From assembly GCA_002791075.1 (NCBI GenBank), contig PFWI01000132.1, forward strand, positions 1 through 5,658: 5,658 nucleotides of DNA, in the 5' to 3' direction. Below are positions 1 through 5,567 of this stretch, piece after piece. The position numbers were made by a program, and so were the translations under genes. A model generated the notes under the pieces. The model was not told the DNA's origin. It worked only from the letters and a program-made list of their open reading frames with translations, and searched no databases. Origin of the DNA: a bacterium (Candidatus Ratteibacteria) CG_4_9_14_3_um_filter_41_21. GTDB taxonomy: Bacteria; Ratteibacteria; UBA8468. Each line of letters starts with the position of its first letter. Position 1 is the stretch's first letter.

Positions 1-117
1 ATCCCTTCGTCTTTCCATCTTTCTCTTCACTTCCTCCATCTTTTTAATAAATTCCGGGCTATAACCTAATCCTCGAAAACCCTGAAGGCAGAGAAGGTGA
101 TGAGCCCTTATTTTCAT
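1..117 (-). CDS. DUF1284 family protein, N-terminal 39 residues (runs off the window)
   Basis: Reading the complement from an ATG at 117-115 gives an open frame to the window edge, starting MKIRAHHLLCLQGFRGLGYS. The R-x-HH-L-L-C block (His6, His7, Cys10) followed by G-F-x-G-x-GYSPEF matches, from memory, the start of DUF1284 proteins, a family of roughly 100 residues with conserved His and Cys suggestive of metal binding but no established function. The ATG overlaps the bioY stop as ATGA (117-114) and there is no strong Shine-Dalgarno before it, so translation is probably coupled to bioY. The remaining two thirds or so of the gene lie outside the window. The family call rests on the opening motif alone; the co-operonic position with bioY is seen directly. 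Confidence 0.75.
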   Translation of the reverse strand, partial: MKIRAHHLLCLQGFRGLGYSPEFIKKMEEVKRKMERRRD

Positions 118-725
118 CGATCTATCTCGCCATTATAGGACTTTTTAGGAAGAAGAGAAGCAGAGATGCTGGTCGCCAAGAATGCTTTGAGGAGATCTCC
201 GGGAATAAAGGGCAAGACCGCCATCATCAGTATTTTAGAAAGGGTTAATTTCAACAAAAACCAAAGCCAAAGAGCACCGGCGGCATAGAGAATTAAAACT
301 CCAACCAGCATTAATTTTAACTGAGGCCAGAAGAACCTATTGTTTATTTTTCTATCAACCTCTCTACCGATAAATAAGGAGGCAAGGATAAAGCCAATGA
401 GATATCCGGCAGTAGGATTAGCAAAAAACGCGAAGCAGGAAAGGGAACTCCAGCCGGCAAACCAGGGGATTCCGGAAAGTCCCAAAACAAGATAAATCGC
501 CATAGAGAGTCCTCCGTAAAATCTTCCCAGACAAACACCGCTTAAAAGTACCCCCAGAACCTGTCCGGTAATCGGCACTGGCGTAAAAGGCAAGGGAATT
601 CTGATGCCGGCTAAAAGCCCGGTGCAAGCCGCCATTGCAAAGCAGAGGCCTATTTTATGAAGAGCCGAAAGGCTTTCCCGCCAAAGAAACGCTTCTAACC
701 GCAAAGACTTAACTTTTTCAACCAT
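114..725 (-). CDS. bioY: BioY biotin transporter substrate-binding (S) subunit
   Basis: This is a 203-residue integral membrane protein of the usual BioY size. BioY is the biotin-binding S component of energy-coupling-factor transporters in the cytoplasmic membrane. The sequence shows a hydrophobic helix at about 26-42, then the family signature P46-F-T-P-V-P-I-T-G-Q55 with V-L-G-V-L-L-S-G after it, the YLVLGLSGIPWF segment (78-89), NPTAGYLIGF (103-112), and the C-terminal FIPGDLLKA block (173-181) with Asp177 and Lys180. About six membrane segments are visible. The ATG at 725 is preceded by AAGGAG (complement of 730-735) with a short 4-nt spacer. No bioM/bioN ATPase or T-component genes are nearby, so BioY either shares a distant ECF module or works alone. 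I see no BirA-type operator upstream; the leader is occupied by repeat element 1. The next gene overlaps its stop by 4 nt. Confidence 0.93.
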   Translation of the reverse strand: MVEKVKSLRLEAFLWRESLSALHKIGLCFAMAACTGLLAGIRIPLPFTPVPITGQVLGVLLSGVCLGRFYGGLSMAIYLVLGLSGIPWFAGWSSLSCFAFFANPTAGYLIGFILASLFIGREVDRKINNRFFWPQLKLMLVGVLILYAAGALWLWFLLKLTLSKILMMAVLPFIPGDLLKAFLATSISASLLPKKSYNGEIDR

Positions 726-733
726 ATTTCTCC

Positions 734-750
734 TTAAATTAATCGGACGC
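734..750 (+). repeat. Left arm of a 17-bp inverted pair flanking the protease/tRNA block
   Basis: TTAAATTAATCGGACGC here is the exact reverse complement of 5562-5578. The last six bases (GGACGC) are also the terminus of MITE-like element 1; the outer eleven extend beyond the terminal motif shared by both elements. It also overlaps the 5' bases of the bioY Shine-Dalgarno region. Confidence 0.7.
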
Positions 751-775
751 GGATAACATCAGGATTCTGATGAAG

Positions 776-920
776 TGTCATTGCGAGGTCATAGACCGAA
801 GCAATCCGACGAAGTCGTTGCGAGGAGTCCGCCCAGTAATATTGGCGGACGACGTGGCAATCTCATCTTTTCGTAGAAGTGAGGGATTGCCACGCTCATT
901 GTCATTCGCTCGCAATGACG
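776..920. repeat. Nested palindromic intergenic repeat (TGTCATTGCGAG family)
   Basis: TGTCATTGCGAG (776-787) faces CTCGCAATGACG (909-920), giving an 11-of-12 terminal inverted repeat. Inside are further hairpins: GTCCGCC/GGCGGAC (827-833 with 844-850) and GTGGCAATC/GATTGCCAC (854-862 with 885-893). The motif CATTGCGAG...GCAATC...GGCAATCTC is, from general knowledge, a small repeat found in multiple copies in many environmental bacterial genomes. Its position inside element 1 suggests it inserted into that element later. An open frame crossing it on the plus strand has no ribosome binding site or recognisable domain and is not called. Confidence 0.7.
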
Positions 921-941
921 GGCGGTGCTGTTATCTGCGTG

Positions 942-1039
942 TATCTGCGGAAATTCCGCTACTGGACTATCATCTCTCTTCAGTAGGAATATGCGGGAAG
1001 ATTAACTTCCCTGAAATTACTGACAGCAACTCTGCGTCC
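942..1039 (+). repeat. 98-bp direct repeat, copy 1
   Basis: This block matches 5470-5567 over 98 bp with one difference (G950 versus A5478). It holds two hairpins: CTACTG/CAGTAG (959-964 with 981-986) and GGGAAG-ATTAA-CTTCCC (995-1011). The second stem is not followed by a T tract on either strand, so it does not look like an intrinsic terminator. Identity ends sharply after TCTGCGTCC, the presumed element terminus. Confidence 0.93.
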
Positions 1040-1056
1040 CATTTTATGTTTTGGAG

Positions 1057-1141
1057 CGGAGAGAGGAGGATTTGAACCCCCGGACCCGTGAAGGTCAACG
1101 GTTTTCGAGACCGCTCCAATAAGCCGCTCTGGCATCTCTCC
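1057..1141 (-). tRNA. tRNA-Ser, anticodon CGA
   Basis: The 85-nt class II tRNA decodes UCG. The acceptor stem GGAGAGA (complement of 1135-1141) pairs fully with TCTCTCC (complement of 1058-1064), with discriminator G at 1057. The anticodon stem is GCGGT/ACCGT around loop CTCGAAA, with anticodon CGA at the complement of 1105-1107. A long variable arm (GACC/GGTC) follows, then a T arm GGGGG-TTCAAAT-CCTCC containing one G-T pair. The sequence closely resembles E. coli tRNA-Ser(CGA) as I remember it. CCA is not encoded: the genomic bases after the discriminator are CTC. Only 9 nt separate it from the upstream tRNA-Arg, so both are probably cut from one transcript. Confidence 0.96.
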
Positions 1142-1150
1142 TGAATCCTG

Positions 1151-1224
1151 CACGCCCAGGCGGACTTGAACCGCCAACCTACAGGTCCGCAACCTGTCGC
1201 TCTATCCAATTGAGCCATGGGCGC
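1151..1224 (-). tRNA. tRNA-Arg, anticodon GCG
   Basis: The 74-nt tRNA folds completely: acceptor GCGCCCA/TGGGCGT (first pair G-T), D arm GCTC-AATTGGATA-GAGC, anticodon arm ACAGG-TTGCGGA-CCTGT, variable loop AGGTT, T arm GGCGG-TTCAAGT-CCGCC, discriminator G. The anticodon GCG is the complement of 1188-1190. The arginine identity bases A20 (D loop) and C35 are both present, which supports Arg despite the uncommon first anticodon base. Most bacteria use ACG, with A34 converted to inosine, for this codon box. CCA is not encoded. It begins 17 nt after the aminotransferase stop, so it may be carried on the clpP-lon-aminotransferase transcript or have a promoter inside that gene. Confidence 0.94.
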
Positions 1225-1241
1225 AAATGAATATTTTTTAA

Positions 1242-2381
1242 TTAATCCTTTTTTAGCAGAACGCCTTCGGCAGCCTTTATTCCTGCTCCCAATTCAAACT
1301 TATAGCCTAATTCAGAAAGCGCCATTTCCAGAGCGCCAATGGCTAAAACAATATCCAGTTTATCAAAATAGCCAAGATGAGCAATGCGGAATATCTTTCC
1401 CTTTAATTTATCCTGGCCGCCAGCAAAATTGACGCCATATTGCTCTTTCAGCCGCTTGGTTAACTCAACGCCGTCTATTCCTGCCGGAACTTTCACCGCG
1501 GTTAAAGAGTCTGCCGGTTTTTCGGCTAAAAGTTCCAATCCTAAGGCTTTTACCGCTGCTCTGGTTGCTTCCGCTAAAATTTTATGTCTTTTGATAATGT
1601 TCTCTATTCCTTCCTCTTTAATTGAATCCAGGGATTTTTTTAAAGCAAGAATCAAAGAGACCGGCGGAGTAAAAGGAAAATCAGATTTCTCCAGAGATTT
1701 ACGGTATTTTTTAAGGTCAAGGTAGTATTTGGGCAACTTTGAATTTTCTATTTTGCCCCAGGCCTTCTCGCTCACCGAAAGAAAGGATAACCCCGGGGGA
1801 AGCATCAAGGCTTTCTGGCTCCCGGTAATCACCATATCCAGATTCCATTCATCGGTTTTGCAGGAAATAGCTCCCAGCGAACTAACCGCATCAACCACCA
1901 ACAAGGTATCGGAAAACTTCTGTATGATTCTGCCAATACTTTTGATATCGGTAAGTACCCCGGTAGAGGTCTCGCAAAGGGTCGTAAAGACCGCTTTAAT
2001 GTTCTTTTCCTGAGTAAGAATTTTTTCAACCAATTCCGGTTTTACCGCTTTTCCCCACTCCACATCAAGAGGAACAACTGCAATCCCGTAAGAAGAGCAA
2101 ATTTCTTCAAATCTTTCCCCAAATTTACCCCCTTTAATTACCAGGGCTTTTTCTCCGGGAGAAAGAACGTTGCTTACCGCAGCCTCCATCGCTCCGGTAC
2201 CGGAAGAAGCCAAAATAAAAACAGGATTTTTTGTCTGAAAAAGATACTTCAAACCTTCTTCTGCTTCCCCGGCAATTTTCATAAATTCCGCGGTGCGATG
2301 ATGAATAATTGGTCTTGCCATCTCTAAAAGGACATCCTCGGGCACCGGCGTTGGTCCCGGAGTGAATAATCTCTTTTTCAC
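1242..2381 (-). CDS. Class-V PLP-dependent aminotransferase (serine/alanine-glyoxylate family)
   Basis: This 379-residue cytoplasmic enzyme has the fold-type I aminotransferase layout and the usual length of the alanine-glyoxylate/serine-pyruvate/aspartate group. Visible landmarks are the N-terminal FTPGPTPVP (6-14), the cofactor phosphate loop SSGTGAMEA (59-67), Asp164 in VVDAVSS, which would contact the pyridine nitrogen, the Schiff-base Lys190 in TGSQKAL, and Arg332 in FRIAHLG, which would bind the substrate carboxylate. Substrates cannot be fixed from sequence; serine, alanine or aspartate as donor with glyoxylate or pyruvate as acceptor are the family options. No serA gene, a common partner of this family, is present in the window. 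The start is GTG (2381-2379), overlapping the lon stop as GTGA, and is supported by a strong AAAGGAGG seven bases upstream. The stop lies 17 nt before tRNA-Arg. Confidence 0.93.
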   Translation of the reverse strand: MKKRLFTPGPTPVPEDVLLEMARPIIHHRTAEFMKIAGEAEEGLKYLFQTKNPVFILASSGTGAMEAAVSNVLSPGEKALVIKGGKFGERFEEICSSYGIAVVPLDVEWGKAVKPELVEKILTQEKNIKAVFTTLCETSTGVLTDIKSIGRIIQKFSDTLLVVDAVSSLGAISCKTDEWNLDMVITGSQKALMLPPGLSFLSVSEKAWGKIENSKLPKYYLDLKKYRKSLEKSDFPFTPPVSLILALKKSLDSIKEEGIENIIKRHKILAEATRAAVKALGLELLAEKPADSLTAVKVPAGIDGVELTKRLKEQYGVNFAGGQDKLKGKIFRIAHLGYFDKLDIVLAIGALEMALSELGYKFELGAGIKAAEGVLLKKD

Positions 2382-4750
2382 TTTAAAGCCTCCTTTAACG
2401 CTTCATCCACATTTTCCACAAAAATAAATTCTAAATTCTCCTTGATTTTCTGGTCAATTTCGCTTAAATCTTTTTCGTTCTCCTTGGGTAAAATCACCCT
2501 TTTAATCTCTCCCCTCTGGGCGGCAAGAAGTTTGTTCTTTAGTCCTCCGATTGGAAGAACCTTCCCGCGCAGAGTAATCTCTCCGGTCATCGCCGTATCT
2601 CCTCTTAGCGGTTTTTTAGTCAGGCAGGAAACGAGAGCGGCAGCAATGGTAATCCCCGCGGAAGGACCGTCCTTGGGAATTGCTCCCTCCGGAACATGGA
2701 TATGAAGGTCAAATTTCTTAGGGAAGTCTTTTTCAATCTTTAATTGGTCGCTATGCGCCCGAACATAAGAAAACGCCGCCTGCGCCGACTCCTTCATCAC
2801 TTCTCCTAATTTCCCGGTAATCAAGAGATTGCCTTTGCCTTTCATCGCTAAAACTTCCGTAAAAAGCATATCGCCGCCGTATTCTGTCCAGGCTAAACCA
2901 GTAGCCACCCCAATCTTATCCTCCCTCTCCGAAACACTGAAGGTAAATTTGGGAACCCCTAAATATTTGGTTAAATCGGCCTGGCAGACATTTACTCTCC
3001 CCCCCTCCTCAATCCTCCCCCTCGAGGGGGGAGGCAGATGGGGGTGTAATCCAGTTACAAATTCTTTGGTCACTTTGCGGCAAATTGTAGCCAGCGCGCG
3101 CTCTAACTCGCGCACCCCCGCCTCCCGGGTATAATTTCTGATAATCAGAAGAACCGCATCATCGGAAATGGAGATTTCCTCCTCTTTTAATCCGTTGGCT
3201 TTTCTCTCTTTAGGAAAGAGAAATTTCCGGGCAATTTCCAATTTCTCCCAGGTAGTATACCCGGGCAGAGAAATTGTCTCCATCCGGTCAAGAAGAGCGA
3301 AAGGAATATTAACTTCGGTGTTGGCGGTAGTAATGAAGAAAACATCCCGGAGGTCAAAACCAACTTCAAGATAATGGTCGCTGAAAGAAGAATTCTGTTC
3401 GGGGTCAAGAACCTCAAGAAGAGCGCTGGCAGGGTCTCCGCGGAAATCAATGCCCATTTTGTCCACTTCATCCATTAAAAATACCGGGTTTTTCACCTTG
3501 GCCTTTCGGATAGATTGAATGATTCTTCCGGGAAGGGAGCCAATATAGGTGCGGCGATGCCCCCTGATTTCAGCCTCATCCCTGATACCGCCTAAAGAAA
3601 GTCTCACGAATTCCCTGCCCAAAGCCCGGGCTACCGATTTGCCAAGAGAGGTCTTGCCTGAACCAGGAGGTCCGACCAAACAAAGAATCGGACCTTTTGA
3701 TTCATTGGTCCTTTTGCGGACTGCCAAGTATTCCAAGATTCTCTCTTTTGGTTTGGTCAGACCATAATGGTCTTCATCAAGAATTTTTTCCGCATTTTTG
3801 ATATCCAGATTATCATTAGTTTTCTTGTCCCAGGGCAGAGAAATCATCCAATCAAGATAATTTCGTATAACCGTCGCTTCCGGGGAAAGAGGCATCATTT
3901 TTGAAAGTCTTTTGATTTCCTCCATAGACTTCCTCTCCGCCTCCGGGCTCATTCTTGCCTCTTTAATCTTTTTCCTTAAATCAAGAATTTCAGAGGAGGA
4001 CTCTTCTTTCCCTAACTCCCGCTGAATCGCCTTCATCTGCTCCTGCAGATAGAAGTCTTTTTGTGTTTTCTCTATTTTCTTGAAGACTTTGCCCTGAATT
4101 TTTTTCTGAACACGAAGAATTTCAATTTCACGATTAAGAATACCGGCTAAAACCTTCATTCTCTCTTTAATTTCAATGCTCTCCAAAACTTTGCTCTTAT
4201 CTTCCATCTTTAAGGGAAGATATCCGGTAATATTATCGGCAAGCCGCTGCATATCCTCAGTAGCAATAATCGTGCCGATAATCTCCCTGGGCATAATCGG
4301 ATTAAGTTTATTGTATTCTTCAAACTCTTCAACCACGGCCCGGCGTAAAGCCTCTATCTCCATATTTTTTTCAGCTTTTTCTTTAATCTTCTCGCCGGAG
4401 AGAGCAAAGTATTTTCTGTCGGAGAAAACTTTTGAAATTTTCAATCGGAAGAGACCTTCTACCAATATTTTCATTGAACCATCCGGTTGCCGTAAGGACT
4501 GGAGAATCTTAGCAAAAGTGGCAAAAGGATAGAGGTCAGAGAGTTTTGGTTCTTCCTGGTTCGGTTCTTTCTGGAAGGTAAGAGCGATGAAATTATCACT
4601 ACCCCTGGCTTCCTCAGCGCTATTGATTGAACGCTGTCTCCCAATCAGGAGAGGAAGGACCATCGCGGGAAAAACTATCGTATCCCGCAAGGGAATAAAC
4701 GGCAAAACCTTCTTTACTCTAATCTCCTCTATTTTTTCTTCTTTAAGCAT
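2378..4750 (-). CDS. lon: Lon ATP-dependent serine protease
   Basis: This 790-residue protein is a complete LonA that unfolds and degrades damaged and regulatory proteins in the cytoplasm. Domains in order: N-terminal substrate-recognition domain opening PFIPLRDTIVFP (17-28); coiled linker (about 200-300); AAA+ module with Walker A GPPGSGKT (360-367), Walker B FLMDEVD (Asp427, Glu428), sensor-1 Asn477, arginine finger Arg489 and sensor-2 Arg547; protease domain with the Ser697 (PKDGPSAG)/Lys740 (GGLKNK) dyad, 43 residues apart as in E. coli. All catalytic residues are present. An odd insertion, GLHPHLPPPSRGRIEEGGR (567-585), lies between the ATPase and protease domains and is encoded by a palindromic repeat. 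The ATG lies 7 nt after the clpP stop with no clear Shine-Dalgarno, suggesting coupled translation; its last 4 nt overlap the aminotransferase start. Confidence 0.98.
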   Translation of the reverse strand: MLKEEKIEEIRVKKVLPFIPLRDTIVFPAMVLPLLIGRQRSINSAEEARGSDNFIALTFQKEPNQEEPKLSDLYPFATFAKILQSLRQPDGSMKILVEGLFRLKISKVFSDRKYFALSGEKIKEKAEKNMEIEALRRAVVEEFEEYNKLNPIMPREIIGTIIATEDMQRLADNITGYLPLKMEDKSKVLESIEIKERMKVLAGILNREIEILRVQKKIQGKVFKKIEKTQKDFYLQEQMKAIQRELGKEESSSEILDLRKKIKEARMSPEAERKSMEEIKRLSKMMPLSPEATVIRNYLDWMISLPWDKKTNDNLDIKNAEKILDEDHYGLTKPKERILEYLAVRKRTNESKGPILCLVGPPGSGKTSLGKSVARALGREFVRLSLGGIRDEAEIRGHRRTYIGSLPGRIIQSIRKAKVKNPVFLMDEVDKMGIDFRGDPASALLEVLDPEQNSSFSDHYLEVGFDLRDVFFITTANTEVNIPFALLDRMETISLPGYTTWEKLEIARKFLFPKERKANGLKEEEISISDDAVLLIIRNYTREAGVRELERALATICRKVTKEFVTGLHPHLPPPSRGRIEEGGRVNVCQADLTKYLGVPKFTFSVSEREDKIGVATGLAWTEYGGDMLFTEVLAMKGKGNLLITGKLGEVMKESAQAAFSYVRAHSDQLKIEKDFPKKFDLHIHVPEGAIPKDGPSAGITIAAALVSCLTKKPLRGDTAMTGEITLRGKVLPIGGLKNKLLAAQRGEIKRVILPKENEKDLSEIDQKIKENLEFIFVENVDEALKEALK
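2389..2396 (-). promoter_or_regulatory. Shine-Dalgarno of the aminotransferase, inside the lon 3' end
   Basis: The complement reads AAAGGAGG, seven bases before the GTG at 2381. It lies within the last codons of lon and decides in favour of the GTG start overlapping the lon stop. Confidence 0.85.
2999..3045. repeat. GC-rich palindromic element inserted in frame in lon
   Basis: A hairpin-forming segment is centred on CTCGAG (3021-3026). The inner arms CCTCCCCCTC (3014-3023) and GAGGGGGGAGG (3024-3034) pair with a single extra G. An outer C run (2999-3005) can pair with the G run 3040-3044 across an internal loop. Translated on the minus strand it gives roughly residues 569-585 of Lon, a Pro/Gly/Arg/Glu-rich stretch. 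Its composition is strikingly unlike the rest of the gene, and it maps to the junction of the AAA+ helical subdomain and the protease domain. The exact ends are uncertain because only one copy is in the window. Confidence 0.75.
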
Positions 4751-4757
4751 TGGTCTT

Positions 4758-5351
4758 TTACTTTTTGCTTATCTGCAGCACTTCGTTAACAATTCCGTAT
4801 TTTACGGCCTCCCCCGCGGTCATAAAGAAATCCCGGTCGGTATCCTTCTCAATTTTCTCTAAGGATTGTCCGGTATGTTTGACCAGAATTTTGTTCACAT
4901 ACTCGCGAAGCCGCAACATCTCCTTGGTCTGGATAGAAATGTCTGCCGCAGCCCCCTGGGCAGCACCCCAGGGCTGGTGAATAAGGACGCGGGCTGAGGG
5001 CAGAATATAGCGCTTCTCCTTTGCTCCTCCCGCAAGAAGGACTGCCGCCATACTTGAAGCCTGGCCAATACAGTAGGTAGCAACATCGCACCTCACAAAC
5101 TGCATGGTGTCATAGATTGCTAAGCCAGCGGTAACCGAACCTCCCGGAGAATTAAGATAAAGACTAATATCTTTCTTCCCGTCCTCCATCTGCAGAAAAA
5201 GCATTTGCGCCACGGCAATATTGGCGGCCATATCATCAATATCTGAACCAATAAAGACAATTCTATCTTTCAACAATCTCGAATAGATGTCATATGCTCT
5301 CTCTCCCCGGTTAGTCGTCTCAATCACATAAGGAATCAATTGACTCTTCAT
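4758..5351 (-). CDS. clpP: ClpP ATP-dependent protease proteolytic subunit
   Basis: The 197-residue protein has the typical length of the tetradecameric serine peptidase that associates with ClpX, ClpA or ClpC unfoldases. The catalytic triad is complete: Ser100 in GQASSMAA, His125 in VLIHQPWG and Asp174 in DTDRD, with spacing of 25 and 49 residues as in E. coli. The oxyanion glycines appear in LNSPGGSVTAGLAIYDTM (66-83), and the start MKSQLIPYVIE is a normal ClpP N terminus with little or no propeptide. The ATG at 5351 is preceded by AAGGAGGAG (complement of 5357-5365), an excellent ribosome binding site. It is the first gene of a clpP-lon-aminotransferase operon. clpX, which often follows clpP, is not here and must be elsewhere if present. 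MITE-like element 2 begins only five bases upstream of the Shine-Dalgarno. Confidence 0.98.
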   Translation of the reverse strand: MKSQLIPYVIETTNRGERAYDIYSRLLKDRIVFIGSDIDDMAANIAVAQMLFLQMEDGKKDISLYLNSPGGSVTAGLAIYDTMQFVRCDVATYCIGQASSMAAVLLAGGAKEKRYILPSARVLIHQPWGAAQGAAADISIQTKEMLRLREYVNKILVKHTGQSLEKIEKDTDRDFFMTAGEAVKYGIVNEVLQISKK

Positions 5352-5356
5352 AATGT

Positions 5357-5365
5357 CTCCTCCTT
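5357..5365 (-). promoter_or_regulatory. Strong Shine-Dalgarno of clpP
   Basis: The complement reads AAGGAGGAG. The GGAGG core ends seven bases before the ATG at 5351. It is the best ribosome binding site in the operon and contrasts with the absence of one before lon. Confidence 0.88.
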
Positions 5366-5369
5366 TTTT

Positions 5370-5567
5370 GGACGCAGATAAACGCAGATGGACAGGATTA
5401 AAGATTCAGTATTAAATTATTTACTACTTACTATTTATTTTATTTCTTATTCCTGTTTTATCTTGAAGTTATCTGCGAAAATTCCGCTACTGGACTATCA
5501 TCTCTCTTCAGTAGGAATATGCGGGAAGATTAACTTCCCTGAAATTACTGACAGCAACTCTGCGTCC
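5370..5567. mobile_element. MITE-like non-coding element 2
   Basis: A 198-bp element is bounded by the perfect 9-bp inverted repeat GGACGCAGA (5370-5378) and TCTGCGTCC (5559-5567). The left end carries a second CGCAGAT motif (5383-5389), and an inverted ATCTGCG lies at 5471-5477. The middle (about 5395-5470) is very AT-rich and is the likeliest place for a clpP promoter, but I cannot identify convincing -35/-10 hexamers. The right 98 bp are the block shared with element 1. No transposase or credible gene is present; a short plus-strand open frame that shares its C-terminal peptide with one in element 1 does so only because both cross the repeat. The element occupies the leader of the clpP-lon operon. 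Confidence 0.65.
5470..5567 (+). repeat. 98-bp direct repeat, copy 2
   Basis: This matches 942-1039 with one mismatch at 5478, in the same orientation, 4,528 bp away. It has the same two hairpins (5487-5492 with 5509-5514, and 5523-5528 with 5534-5539). Near-identity of a non-coding block implies recent copying or ongoing gene conversion. Confidence 0.93.

Larger units (their letters stand above)
745..1039. mobile_element. MITE-like non-coding element 1 (with nested repeat)
   Basis: The 295-bp element is bounded by GGACGCGGA on the left (745-753) and TCTGCGTCC on the right (1031-1039), an imperfect inverted repeat. Its right 98 bp are duplicated almost exactly in element 2 at 5470-5567, and its left end (GGACGC-G-GATAA, then CAGGATT) resembles the left end of element 2. 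It carries no credible gene and no transposase, so it would need an enzyme encoded elsewhere. Paired TATCTGCG motifs occur at 932-939 and 942-949, echoing the CGCAGAT motifs at the left end of element 2. It fills the spacer between the tRNA genes and bioY, and a second repeat family is nested in it (776-920). Boundaries are inferred from comparing only two copies. Confidence 0.6.

Noticed and set aside
726..760. Biotin-responsive BirA operator before bioY
   Set aside because: No GTTAAC/TTGTAAACC-like dyad was visible; the inverted sequence here belongs to the repeat end.
995..1011. GGGAAG-ATTAA-CTTCCC hairpin as an intrinsic terminator after the tRNAs
   Set aside because: Neither strand has a T tract after the stem, and the same hairpin recurs upstream of clpP as part of the repeat.
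745..1039. CRISPR array or integron attC site
   Set aside because: There are no regularly spaced short repeats with unique spacers; the structure is two distant copies of a longer block with inverted ends.
770..1075. Plus-strand open frame of 101 codons
   Set aside because: It runs through two repeat elements and into the tRNA-Ser gene, has no ribosome binding site or domain, and shares its C-terminal peptide with another frame only because both cross the 98-bp repeat.
970..1218. Minus-strand open frame across both tRNA genes (MAQLDRATG...)
   Set aside because: This peptide is the usual false translation of tRNA genes; the DNA folds fully as two tRNAs.
2829..3134. Plus-strand open frames antisense to lon and the aminotransferase
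   Set aside because: Several long frames lie opposite clearly conserved proteins; they lack ribosome binding sites and recognisable domains and are shadows of the minus-strand genes.
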